A stretch of 64,000 nt of DNA from Terriglobia bacterium. Its GTDB lineage: Bacteria > Acidobacteriota > Terriglobia > Bryobacterales > Bryobacteraceae. Shown piece by piece: positions 36,236-44,560 of the stretch (its first letter is position 1; every line of letters begins with the position of its first letter). The notes under the pieces were generated by a model. That model saw nothing but the letters and a program-made list of their open reading frames with translations. It was not told the DNA's origin and did not search any database. The position numbers and the translations under genes are program-made. The stretch is taken from assembly GCA_021325235.1 (NCBI GenBank), contig JAJPHN010000016.1:107924-171923 (forward strand), in the 5' to 3' direction.

Positions 36236-37558
36236 ATGAATTCAGGGGCGCACATCAGGACCGATGTTGTCGTAATCGGAGGCGGACTTGCGGGATTAGC
36301 TTCGGCGATGCATTTACGGCGGGCGGGATTGGGAGTCATCTGTCTCGAACCGGTGGAGCACAGCGAACGGATGGTTGGAGAATCGCTCGACTGGTCGGCG
36401 CCGGAGTTATTCGAGCAGCTCGGGTTCGCGATGGAGGACCTGGTGGAGGCAGGAATCGCGACGTACAAGCGCCACGTCGTTCTGCAACTGAGGGACGGAT
36501 CGCGCGCCGAATATATTCCCTCGGAGTGGCTGGGAAAGCCGCCGTTCAATATCGAGCTGCGCACGCTGCATCTGGACCGCGTGCGACTGCATGTCGAGCT
36601 GCGAAAGATGGCGGAGCGCGCGGGCATTACGTTTGTTGGCGAAACAGCAACAGGCGTTGAGCGTACAGGCAACCGGCTGCGAGCGGTTGTAACAAATTCG
36701 GGTAGCCGCTATGAGGGCAACTGGTTTGTCGATGCGTCGGGTTCAGCGGCCAGTTTTCTGGGACGGCAGCTGAAACTGCCGTATGCCGAGTATGGGCCGA
36801 AGAAAGTTGGAATCTGGTCGTACGCATCGGTAGAAGACTGGCAGGAGGGTACGACTCTCTACACCGACACACAGGATGACGAATATTTCAGCTGGGTTTG
36901 GGAAATCCCGATTGCGCCGGGAACGGTGAGCATCGGATATGTGACAACCGGCGCGAATCTGAAACGGCAGCGGGCGAATGGGGAATCGGTGGACGACGTA
37001 TTCCGGCGCCAGTTGAGTAAGTTCGAGCGCTTCGAGCAGGTATTGGCGAAAGGAAATCTGGAACCGCCCGAAGTCCGATCGTTCCAATGCCGGGCCTGCA
37101 AAACGGCCTGCGGCCCGAACTGGGTGATTGCGGGCGAAGCGGCGGCAGTACCCGATCCGATCACGGGAAACGGCGTAACGGCTGCGCTTCGACACGCGGC
37201 CGAGGGCACTCGAATGATACTCGAATCGCTGACACGAGGAAGTATTTCGTGGTACCGGCGGATTCGGTACAACATGCGGCTTTCGCATATGGCGAAATTT
37301 TTCAACGGGCTGATTGAACGGCTGGCGTACACGTGCACGCTGCGGAATCGCTTCGGACTGCTGAAGACGGGCGATGTGTACACGGCGCTGGCCTGGAGCA
37401 TGAATCACCTCTATTCGAGGATGCGGCCGGGGGGCATGCTGGGGACGGCGGTGTTTTGTACTGCGCTTTCGGGATTGCGGGCGTTGGCGTGGCTGGCCGA
37501 ACAATTGGTGCGGCTGGCACCGGCGCGCGGCGGTTTCGTTCCGCAAGAGGCGTATTAA
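36236..37558 (+). CDS. FAD-dependent oxidoreductase with halogenase-type WxWxIP motif
   Basis: The 440-residue flavoprotein has the FAD dinucleotide motif VVVIGGGLAGLASAMHLRRA, then MVGESLDWSAPELFEQLGF and a second FAD block WVIAGEAAAVPDPITGNGV. It contains YFSWVWEIPIAPG, an exact WxWxIP motif as found in flavin-dependent halogenases. A Lys in TYKRHVV lies where these enzymes have a conserved catalytic Lys, though I cannot align it firmly. The geranylgeranyl-reductase family of related flavoproteins is the alternative. A TTG at 36230 is possible; the ATG at 36236 is preferred. The next gene starts 1 base after its stop. Confidence 0.78.
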   Translation: MNSGAHIRTDVVVIGGGLAGLASAMHLRRAGLGVICLEPVEHSERMVGESLDWSAPELFEQLGFAMEDLVEAGIATYKRHVVLQLRDGSRAEYIPSEWLGKPPFNIELRTLHLDRVRLHVELRKMAERAGITFVGETATGVERTGNRLRAVVTNSGSRYEGNWFVDASGSAASFLGRQLKLPYAEYGPKKVGIWSYASVEDWQEGTTLYTDTQDDEYFSWVWEIPIAPGTVSIGYVTTGANLKRQRANGESVDDVFRRQLSKFERFEQVLAKGNLEPPEVRSFQCRACKTACGPNWVIAGEAAAVPDPITGNGVTAALRHAAEGTRMILESLTRGSISWYRRIRYNMRLSHMAKFFNGLIERLAYTCTLRNRFGLLKTGDVYTALAWSMNHLYSRMRPGGMLGTAVFCTALSGLRALAWLAEQLVRLAPARGGFVPQEAY

Positions 37559-37559
37559 G

Positions 37560-38441
37560 GTGCGGCTTCTCTCGCGCGGATCGGGCGATCCGATCCTTTT
37601 CATACACGGCATTCCGACGAGCAAGAAGCTGTGGGATGGCGTGGTGGATCGGCTGTTTGAGCGATTTACCTGTTACACGCTCGATCTGCCCGGGCTGGGA
37701 GAAGAGCCGGCAACGAATCACAGGCTGGGGGAGCTGGACAGAATCGTCGAAGAGATCGAGCGATTGCGGATCGAGCGAGGCTGCGCAAGCTGGAACGTAG
37801 TGGGGCACGACGCCGGGTCAGCGATTGCGGTTTTGTACGCGCACCGCTTCGCGCAAAGAGTCAGGCGGCTGGTGCTGATCTCGCCGGCATTGTTTCCCGA
37901 GATCCGGCCGTTCTACCTGTTTCAGTTTTTGCGAAAGCCGCTGGTTGGCGAGTTGATGGCGCCGTGCATTCACCCGCTGATCTGGCGTGTTGCGATGCGG
38001 CGGGCGTGCCAGGGCGAGAACGATACGCGTGCAGCGCTTACGGCATTTGAAAGCCCGTTCCGCGGACCGCTGGGGCCGTGGCGCATGATGCGGCTGCTGC
38101 GCTGGGGCAGGCCCGCGGAGGTGCTGGGCGAGATGCCGGCGCGGCTGCCGCAATTGCAGATGCCCACGCTCATTTTTCACGGCGCAGAAGATCCGGCGAT
38201 TCCGGTGAGCTTCGCGTATCGAACCGCAGCGCTGATTGCCGATGCCAAACTGGCGATCGTAAAGGCGGGACATTTTGTTCCATTGAATTGCCCGGCGACG
38301 GTGGCCGAGGGACTGGAGTCGTTTCTGACGGCAGAGCGGGCGGCCGTGGAAGAGCCGGGCACGTGCAGCGCGCCGCTTCAGCCGTTTTTCAGCGCACTCA
38401 GCGATTCCTCCACACTGGGCGCAAGTCCCGCGGCGATCTGA
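37560..38441 (+). CDS. Alpha/beta hydrolase with Asp nucleophile (haloalkane dehalogenase/epoxide hydrolase-like)
   Basis: The 293-residue protein has ILFIHGIPTSKKLWDGVV at the oxyanion site, very like the HGNPTSSYLW of haloalkane dehalogenases. The nucleophile elbow VVGHDAGSAIAV carries Asp rather than Ser. The catalytic acid is probably Asp in FHGAEDPAIP, and the His is in VKAGHFVPLNCP. Asp-nucleophile hydrolases act on haloalkanes, epoxides or haloacetates. The GTG start is 1 base after the halogenase-like stop, so they are co-translated. The last ~64 bases overlap the convergent DUF169 gene. Confidence 0.8.
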   Translation: MRLLSRGSGDPILFIHGIPTSKKLWDGVVDRLFERFTCYTLDLPGLGEEPATNHRLGELDRIVEEIERLRIERGCASWNVVGHDAGSAIAVLYAHRFAQRVRRLVLISPALFPEIRPFYLFQFLRKPLVGELMAPCIHPLIWRVAMRRACQGENDTRAALTAFESPFRGPLGPWRMMRLLRWGRPAEVLGEMPARLPQLQMPTLIFHGAEDPAIPVSFAYRTAALIADAKLAIVKAGHFVPLNCPATVAEGLESFLTAERAAVEEPGTCSAPLQPFFSALSDSSTLGASPAAI

Positions 38442-39124
38442 GTACGCCGTAATTGATGAAAGGCACGCAAGGTGGAATTGGCGCGGGCAAGGGACTGAAG
38501 GCGCTCTGTGTATAGCTCCAATTTTGAGCCGGGAATGGCGAAGATGGCGGTTTCGGGAGTGAAGTTGTCGAGATAGGCGCGGGCGCCGCAGCATCCGAAG
38601 CTGAGGGCCGCCGTTTCGCTATTCGCGACTGATGGAACGACTGCACAGGCGGGGCGTCCGAGAGCGGGCAAGAGGCGGTTTTCAAGCTGCTGGGCGGCTT
38701 CAGAGGCAATCAGTGCCTGCGCGGCATTGACGAACAGAAGAACGACGGCGGGGGCAACTGACGCTTGCGACAGCGGTCCGTAGACGACGTACTGCGGGCA
38801 CATTTGCAAGACAGGGATGAGCGGCAGATCGGCTTCCGTGAGATAGCCGAGATCGCGGAAAACGGCGAGCGCGGTTGAGAGATCGGCCTGCGCATCGGGC
38901 GTCTGCTCGAGATTGTGCGTGTACATACCGACGGCGCAAGAGCGGTGATCAGCGGCTGTGGTGGCGAATGTGCGCTCGGCAGCGTCCTGCCAGAAGCGGC
39001 AGCCAGCCGGCACGGGACCGGAGGGTTTATCGAACTCGGAAGACGTTGAGAAGGTAACGGCAACCGGAGGCTGCGCCAGGCCAAGCGCGTCCACGAGGCG
39101 CTGCGAGACTTCGAAAAAATTCAC
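38378..39124 (-). CDS. DUF169-family protein
   Basis: From the GTG at 39124 (VNFFEVSQRLVDALGLAQPP) the protein is 248 residues and matches the DUF169 pattern: PPVAVTFSTSSEFDKPSGPV, then AGCRFWQDAAERTFATTAAD with a conserved Cys, HRSCAVGMYTH, and SFGCCGARAYLDNF. Conserved cysteines hint at metal or cofactor binding; no activity is established to my knowledge. The GTG overlaps the stop of the heavy-metal-binding gene (GTGA), so the two are translationally coupled. Confidence 0.8.
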   Translation of the reverse strand: MNFFEVSQRLVDALGLAQPPVAVTFSTSSEFDKPSGPVPAGCRFWQDAAERTFATTAADHRSCAVGMYTHNLEQTPDAQADLSTALAVFRDLGYLTEADLPLIPVLQMCPQYVVYGPLSQASVAPAVVLLFVNAAQALIASEAAQQLENRLLPALGRPACAVVPSVANSETAALSFGCCGARAYLDNFTPETAIFAIPGSKLELYTERLQSLARANSTLRAFHQLRRTQIAAGLAPSVEESLSALKNG

Positions 39125-39423
39125 GCTTGTGGCTCCACGCGGAAACCCATCTCCTGAATCGCCTGCTTCAATTCGTCGCAGCTGATTCGCGCCGGATCGT
39201 ATTCGATGCGGACAATGCCCTCCGGATATTTGGAGTGGGCCGCGAGCACGCCCGGTTTGCGGCCGAGCAGGGTATCGAGTCCGACGGCGCATGTCACGCA
39301 GGTAAAACCTGTGACGCGCCAGACGAGTATTTCTTTTTGCCGATGCTCCTGCTCAGCGGCGAGAGCGATGCTGCCGGCGGTCGCGCTGATGCTTTGCAGA
39401 AAGCGTCTTCTGAAGACGTTCAT
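39121..39423 (-). CDS. Exported heavy-metal-associated (HMA, MerP-like) domain protein
   Basis: The 100-residue protein starts MNVFRRRFLQSISATAGSIA, an export leader with Tat flavour. A ferredoxin-like HMA domain follows: VTGFTCVTCAVGLDTLLGRK has the metal-binding CxxC, and the domain closes with CDELKQAIQEMGFRVE. It should bind copper, mercury or a similar soft metal. It is the first gene of a two-gene unit with DUF169, linked by a 4-base overlap, which suggests metal supply to the DUF169 protein. Confidence 0.8.
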   Translation of the reverse strand: MNVFRRRFLQSISATAGSIALAAEQEHRQKEILVWRVTGFTCVTCAVGLDTLLGRKPGVLAAHSKYPEGIVRIEYDPARISCDELKQAIQEMGFRVEPQA

Positions 39424-39502
39424 ATCAGTTTGTTTGTGGTGGCCGTGTGGTTGAAATTGTGGGCCGTTGGCGAGTTTACGGCAACGCGAAGGAGAAGTAA
39501 AG

Positions 39503-39568
39503 ATGGAGTTGCGACTGGAACTCGCGGTGGAGAGCAGCTCTCGTTTCGCACTACGCGTGATAGGCTGA
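39503..39568 (+). CDS. Possible 21-residue leader ORF
   Basis: ATG at 39503 follows a good aaggag ribosome site, and the frame gives 21 residues (MELRLELAVESSSRFALRVI + G). It lies 41 bases before the FGE-like gene, which lacks a clear ribosome site of its own. Translational coupling or attenuation is possible; chance is also possible. Confidence 0.25.
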   Translation: MELRLELAVESSSRFALRVIG

Positions 39569-39609
39569 ACGCCTGGCCAATTCCGGCCGGTCTCTTCATA
39601 CTTGACACG

Positions 39610-41775
39610 ATGCTTCGTCTCATTCGCTCCGGCATTCTGTTTGCGCTCGCGGCGGCGTGCGCCCTTTCACAAGACAGCCGCTATCCGCCAAAGAATCAGC
39701 TGATACCGGGACCGGAATGCCTGGAGATGAAGGGCCTGGTGCTGGGGTACAAGGCGTGCGAGGCAGAGGATTATCAGAGCTGGTTGAAAGATGTGCGGCA
39801 TTGGCGGACAGAACGCCGCATTCGGATCGGCTTTCATGATGCGCGTTACGAGAATCCGGCGCTCGAATGGATCGAGAGGAGCTTCATTCAACCGCAGATG
39901 ATGGTGGAGGATCGATATTTCTACGATCCGGCAGCGGGCAAATACACAGTGGACCGTTACCTGGACGATCTGGAGACGCGCTATGGCGGGATCGATGCGG
40001 TGCTGATCTGGCCGACGTATCCGAACATGGGCATCGACGATCGCAACCAGCAGGACATGATTCGCAGCATGCCGGGCGGCATTGCGGGCGTCAGGCAAAT
40101 GATTGCAGATTTTCACCGGCGCGGCGTGCGCGTACTGTTTCCGATGATGATGTGGGACCAGGGAACGCGCGATCCGGGGAAGCCCTGGCCTGCGGCGATT
40201 GCGGAATTGATGAAGGAGATCGGCGCCGACGGGATCAACGGCGACACGCAGGACGGAGTACCGCTGGCGTTCTCGGAAGCGGCCGAGAAGATCGGGCATG
40301 CGCTGGCCTTTGAGCCGGAGGGCAGCCCGTCGGATGAAGCGCTGGCGTGGAATGTGATGACGTGGGGGCAGTACGGCGGGCAATTCGGGTTTGTGCCCGG
40401 CGTGGATCGCTTTCGATGGCTCGAGCCGCGGCACATGGTGAATATCTCCGACCGCTGGAACCGCTCGAAGAACGACGATCTGCAGTATGCATTTTTCAAC
40501 GGCGAAGGATGGGAGAGCTGGGAGAACATCTGGGGCATCTGGAACGGCATCACACCGCGCGACGGAGAAGCGACACGGCGGATGGCGACGATAGAACGCG
40601 GGGTTGCTTCGTTTCTGACGAGTGACGAGTGGCAACCGTTTTACCCGATGCACCGCTACGGCGTTTTCGCGAGCCGCTGGCCGCGCGGACCACAGACGGT
40701 GTGGACGATTGTGAACCGGAACGAATACGACGTCGACGGGCGGCAGATGGCGGTTACGGCCCAGGAGGGAATGCGTTATTTCGACCTCTATCACGGCGCG
40801 GAGTTGCATCCGGAGCGCGAGGGGAGCGATGTGGTGTTGTCATTTGCCATTGAGGCGCATGGTTTCGGAGCGATACTCGCGACGCGCGGCGAACCGGGCG
40901 ATGGTGTGGGGAAGCTGATGGCGGCGATGAGGCGCATGACGGAGAAGCCGCTCGCGAGTTATCCGAGTGAGTGGAAAACGATGCCGCAGAAGATGGTCGA
41001 AATCGCGCCGACCAAACCTGCTGCGAAAGCGCCGGATGGCATGGTGAAAATCGACGGCGGCGAGTATGTTTTCAAAGTGCAGGGCATCGAGATCGAAGGG
41101 TATAACGATATCGGCGTCGATGTGCAGTACCCGTGGGAGGACATGCCGCGGCGTTTTCACGAGCACCGGATGGAGATCAAGCCGTTCTATATCGACAAGT
41201 ATCCGGTGACGAATGCGGAATTCAAAAAATTCATCGACGCGACGCATTACCGGCCGGCGGATGAGCTGAATTTTTTGCGCGACTGGAAGAACGGCACGTA
41301 TCGGGAGGGCTGGGACCGGAAGCCGGTGACCTGGGTGTCGATGGAAGATGCGCGGGCGTATGCGAACTGGGCGGGCAAGCGTCTGCCGCATGAATGGGAA
41401 TGGCAATATGCGGCGCAGGGCGGCGATGGGCGATTGTATCCGTGGGGCGATAAATGGCAGCCTTCGGCCGTTCCGCAACCGGATCAGGGTCGCACGTTGC
41501 GGGGTCCGGACGATGTGGATGCGCATTCTGCGGGGGCGAGTGCTTTCGGCGTGATGGACATGGTGGGGAATGTCTGGCAATGGACCGATGAGTACGTGGA
41601 TGAGCATACGCGGGGCGGCATTCTGCGCGGCGGCAACTACTATCAGCCGCAAGGCTCGATCTGGTATTTTCCGGAAGCGTATCGAAACGACCAGCATGGC
41701 AAGCTGCTGCTGATGGCGCCCGGTTACGATCGCTCCGGAACGGTTGGATTTCGCTGCGTGGTGGATGCGGAATGA
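39610..41775 (+). CDS. Secreted TIM-barrel-like protein fused to an FGE-sulfatase domain
   Basis: A 721-residue protein with a signal peptide (LIRSGILFALAAACALSQ). Residues about 60-450 look like a glycoside-hydrolase-type TIM barrel (GIDAVLIWPTYPNMGIDDRN, then GADGINGDTQDGVPLAF with acidic residues at strand ends, then WESWENIWGIWNGITPRDGE). Residues about 480-720 are a formylglycine-generating-enzyme/SUMF1-type domain: MVKIDGGEY, FYIDKYPVTNAEFKKFIDA, WAGKRLPHEWEWQYAAQGGD, MVGNVWQWTDEY, GGNYY and GTVGFRCV. Most such bacterial domains are sugar- or peptide-binding rather than true FGE. The 5' frame is open further upstream, but the signal peptide fixes the start. Confidence 0.75.
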   Translation: MLRLIRSGILFALAAACALSQDSRYPPKNQLIPGPECLEMKGLVLGYKACEAEDYQSWLKDVRHWRTERRIRIGFHDARYENPALEWIERSFIQPQMMVEDRYFYDPAAGKYTVDRYLDDLETRYGGIDAVLIWPTYPNMGIDDRNQQDMIRSMPGGIAGVRQMIADFHRRGVRVLFPMMMWDQGTRDPGKPWPAAIAELMKEIGADGINGDTQDGVPLAFSEAAEKIGHALAFEPEGSPSDEALAWNVMTWGQYGGQFGFVPGVDRFRWLEPRHMVNISDRWNRSKNDDLQYAFFNGEGWESWENIWGIWNGITPRDGEATRRMATIERGVASFLTSDEWQPFYPMHRYGVFASRWPRGPQTVWTIVNRNEYDVDGRQMAVTAQEGMRYFDLYHGAELHPEREGSDVVLSFAIEAHGFGAILATRGEPGDGVGKLMAAMRRMTEKPLASYPSEWKTMPQKMVEIAPTKPAAKAPDGMVKIDGGEYVFKVQGIEIEGYNDIGVDVQYPWEDMPRRFHEHRMEIKPFYIDKYPVTNAEFKKFIDATHYRPADELNFLRDWKNGTYREGWDRKPVTWVSMEDARAYANWAGKRLPHEWEWQYAAQGGDGRLYPWGDKWQPSAVPQPDQGRTLRGPDDVDAHSAGASAFGVMDMVGNVWQWTDEYVDEHTRGGILRGGNYYQPQGSIWYFPEAYRNDQHGKLLLMAPGYDRSGTVGFRCVVDAE

Positions 41776-41795
41776 GACGGGCAAGTTCGGGCGCG

Positions 41796-43217
41796 CTATT
41801 TCGTTCGCGGCGTGCCGAACTGAATGGCCATTGAGGTGTTTTTTTCGAAGGTCACTTCGTTTCCGCGCGAAATGATGTTGGAATATACGGACCAGGCTAG
41901 CCCGTAAAAGCCAAGCGCAGCTCCGACGGAGGGTGCAGCGCGCGAAGCTGCCATACCGAAGATGCCGAATCCGGAAAAGCCACCGAGAGCCCGGCCGCTT
42001 GTATTCGAACTGCCCGCACCGGACGCAGTCTGCTTGCCGGTATCGTTGTCCAGAGATTTCGCGGCAACCAGGCCGGCGATAACCGGACGTATCAGACGAG
42101 TTTTGGACTCGGTTGCTTTCGCGGTGCCCTCGGCATCCACTTTGAGCGCTTTGGGATCTGCTTCGGCGGATACGAGTTGCGCCTGAACCGGGCTGCTCTC
42201 CGGTGCGGCTGTCGAGGAATTCTCGAACTCGGGTTCGCCGGGTGGAAGCTGAGTCTCGTCAATCGTGAAGCGCAGCTTGCCTCCGCGGTGCAGAAGGCGT
42301 GCGCGCTGCACAAACGTAATGTGCCCCAGGAATCGGGTGCCCTGCGGCAGCCAGAGCTTATGGTCCGGTGTAAACAAGGGCTGGGACAACTCGCCTTGCA
42401 TGGGATCGCCGACGTGCGCATCGGAAGAGCTGATCGTGGCGAGAAGTCTCATTTGAGCAATTGTGTTCGGAGGGGCAGGAGTGCGGGAGTTGGCAAGTTC
42501 ACCGGCACTCACCGGAACAGTTCCGAAGTCGAGCGGCTGCGCCAGGACCGCATCAAAGCGCGTGCCTGTGCGGTACCACTGAGGATGGTAGGGAAGTTTG
42601 GAAAACAGGTAATTCTCCAGCCATTCTTTTTTGTTCGGTCCACGCACGAAGTCATAGAATCCATGCGAACGTGCGTTGGCCTGATTTCGCGCCTGGGTTT
42701 CTACCTGTTTTCGTAAGAACTGCCGCACACGGCTGGGCTGAGCGGAAACAGGCTTAGATGTTTTTGCTTTTTTCGGTGGTCGTGGAGGTACGTAGATGGT
42801 CGGAAGCCCGAGCGAGTCCTCGGTCTGGAGAGGCACGGATTTTCCGTCGGGGAAGGTAACACTGAGAAAGGAGACGGCAGCGTGTTTGAGAGGCGTGAAG
42901 TCGCCGCCCACAATTGCTCGAGTGCGGATGAACCTCGAGACGGGATCGAGCCTGACGACCTTGCCCTGCAGGGTGGCGCCGGCGGGAATCACAACGCGGT
43001 CGAATGCCCAGACCGGCTCGATCAGCGTGGCCTGCACAGTTTCGCCAACCCGGTACGATACTCGCCGCGTAAGGTAGGTTCGCAGCGGCGTTCCGGCTTG
43101 CACTTGCAGTTGGACGGGAACGGTGCGGCTGGCGTTCGATTCCTGAGGGAACGCGCGGCTTGTCGACACACACAGCAAACCCAGGAGGGCTGCCATTCCA
43201 AAACTTCCGGACTGCAT
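41796..43217 (-). CDS. Secreted protein of unknown function, TrbI/VirB10-like repeats
   Basis: The 473-residue product has a signal peptide ending near SRAFPQES. It then has two blocks of the style VWAFDRVVIPAGATLQGKVV and LFTPDHKLWLPQGTRFLGHI, resembling the beta-barrel repeat of VirB10/TrbI. The middle is Lys/Pro-rich (PPRPPKKAKTSKPVSAQPSR); the C-terminus is Gly/Ala-rich with a possible membrane segment. I recognise it only as a type common in Acidobacteria. It is the last chromosomal gene before the island. Confidence 0.6.
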   Translation of the reverse strand: MQSGSFGMAALLGLLCVSTSRAFPQESNASRTVPVQLQVQAGTPLRTYLTRRVSYRVGETVQATLIEPVWAFDRVVIPAGATLQGKVVRLDPVSRFIRTRAIVGGDFTPLKHAAVSFLSVTFPDGKSVPLQTEDSLGLPTIYVPPRPPKKAKTSKPVSAQPSRVRQFLRKQVETQARNQANARSHGFYDFVRGPNKKEWLENYLFSKLPYHPQWYRTGTRFDAVLAQPLDFGTVPVSAGELANSRTPAPPNTIAQMRLLATISSSDAHVGDPMQGELSQPLFTPDHKLWLPQGTRFLGHITFVQRARLLHRGGKLRFTIDETQLPPGEPEFENSSTAAPESSPVQAQLVSAEADPKALKVDAEGTAKATESKTRLIRPVIAGLVAAKSLDNDTGKQTASGAGSSNTSGRALGGFSGFGIFGMAASRAAPSVGAALGFYGLAWSVYSNIISRGNEVTFEKNTSMAIQFGTPRTK

Positions 43218-43356
43218 CGTCGTGCAACAGCTGACTCAGCAACGTTCTGTTCTGAGCCTTGCGTTTATTAGAACACCGCGGGAGCGAGAAGGGCGGTGAT
43301 TGCTTTCGCTGCGGTCTGTGTTGGGTGGAGAATATTTCGTTCGACAGTCAGCGAAC

Positions 43357-43415
43357 TGGTGCCCGGGGCGGGACTTGAACCCGCACTCCGCTTGCGCGAA
43401 AAAGGATTTTAAGTC
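43357..43415 (-). other. 3' fragment of a tRNA-Leu (island attachment remnant)
   Basis: Minus-strand bases from the anticodon loop (TTAAAA region) through a short variable arm, the T-arm GCGGGTTCAAGTCCCGC and the acceptor end CCCCGGGCACCA are intact. The sequence to the right, where the 5' half should be, is decayed. GGATGAATGGCAGG can just be matched to a tRNA-Leu D-arm, but no acceptor partner exists. The last 31 bases are identical to the copy at 63951. This marks the left end of the island. Confidence 0.8.
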
Positions 43416-43585
43416 CGATCCTGCCATTCATCCACATTCGTCAGCAGCGCGAAAACAGGGCGTTCAACGCTGTTCAATTGATGCTGATTGCTGCTGGTCT
43501 CTGAAAATTGGCGGTGAATTGGCGGTGGCGCACTGCATAACCGCCTTCGGCTTGACCGACCGTTATCCCCAAAAGTAAAAAACGA

Positions 43586-43620
43586 AAGGCGCCCAGTCTT
43601 GGGATCGCGACGGGCGCCCT
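43586..43620. terminator. GC-rich inverted repeat, possible terminator
   Basis: GGCGCCC at 43588-43594 pairs with GGGCGCC at 43612-43618, flanked by A- and T-rich bases. It lies between the tRNA-Leu fragment and the first island gene and could end transcription entering the island. Confidence 0.4.
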
Positions 43621-43660
43621 TGTGTTCTGAATCATGTGCCCAGGAGGTGAGCACTTATCT

Positions 43661-44011
43661 ATGCAAACTATAACGAAGGCCTTCCCTAAAGGCAATTTAC
43701 AAAAACCAAAACTACCGTGGCTGCGCGACATACCCGGCGAGCGGTGCTCGGAGCGGCTCCGGGAGTACTTCCGACGCATCGAACTCGCATTTCCGAAGCC
43801 GACATTGGATGATGATCCTGATGATGAGGCAAAAAAAGAGTATTTCGCCGCTTGTGACAGACGCGAGCAGATTCTGGAGCGACACTTTAAGGCCGATGAG
43901 CTTCTCCACAGCGAGTGGGCTATACAAGCTGAACGCAAGTTGCGGCTTAAGATAGTGAACCCGCCTAAAGAGCCGGAGTTGTCCGAGTTCGAGTCTCGCG
44001 ACGCGTATTGA
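43661..44011 (+). CDS. Small island protein, PKLPW paralogue A
   Basis: The 116-residue protein (MQTITKAFPKGNLQ, then KPKLPWLRDIPGERCSERLR) is mostly charged helix with no membrane segment. aggaggtgag at about 43643-43652 gives an excellent ribosome site for the ATG at 43661. Its N-terminal block is repeated in the next gene (KPKLPWMRNISGATARERLS). No family recognised. Confidence 0.65.
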   Translation: MQTITKAFPKGNLQKPKLPWLRDIPGERCSERLREYFRRIELAFPKPTLDDDPDDEAKKEYFAACDRREQILERHFKADELLHSEWAIQAERKLRLKIVNPPKEPELSEFESRDAY

Positions 44012-44089
44012 GAGGCGTGCAAAGCGCATCGAATTAGGGAAAAGCACCTTCGGCGCGTCTACTTTGCTATTTACTATCCAATTTGGGTC

Positions 44090-44560
44090 GTGAACAAGCC
44101 GAAGCTTCCATGGATGCGAAATATCAGCGGCGCGACCGCCCGAGAGCGGCTGAGCGAGTATGAGCGTCAGATGCGCGAGGCGATTCCTCGGATCCGTGAA
44201 GAAGATATCGCGACAGTTGGTGATTGGTGGCGGGAGTATGACCGGCATTGCACTCTTAGTCGAAGACATCGCGCTTCCGATCCCGAATATTGGCAGGTCG
44301 AGCATGCAGCTCAGCGCGAGAGCGATGCCGAAGATGCTGAAAAGGAGCGCCGCTCAGGGAGTAATCTGCGGAAACCAGGCGATGCTCGCGCGTCTGCGGC
44401 GACGTCACGCAATCGTAGAGGTGCGGGCACGCGCGGCTCAGGCCTAGCCCGAGCGGTCAACTGGAACGATCTGACTGAGCTACTTCGCGAGCACCCGAAG
44501 ATTAGTCAGGAAGAATTCTTGAAGCTAGCAATGCAAGCTGGAACAGCAACGAAAAATTAG
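44090..44560 (+). CDS. Small island protein, PKLPW paralogue B
   Basis: The 156-residue protein starts with GTG at 44090. Its first 35 residues repeat the previous gene's N-terminal block. A low-complexity Arg/Ser/Gly stretch (about 90-125) and a helical end follow (NWNDLTELLREHPKISQEEF). The shared N-terminal module with different tails suggests a common partner or target. Function unknown. Confidence 0.55.
   Translation: MNKPKLPWMRNISGATARERLSEYERQMREAIPRIREEDIATVGDWWREYDRHCTLSRRHRASDPEYWQVEHAAQRESDAEDAEKERRSGSNLRKPGDARASAATSRNRRGAGTRGSGLARAVNWNDLTELLREHPKISQEEFLKLAMQAGTATKN

Noticed and set aside
39127..39609. Upstream extension of the FGE-like gene
   Set aside because: It is antisense to the HMA gene and would hide the signal peptide that begins at 39610.
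43300..43578. 92-residue plus-strand ORF
   Set aside because: It is a translation across the antisense of the tRNA-Leu fragment (WCPGRDLNPHSACAKK), a common artefact.
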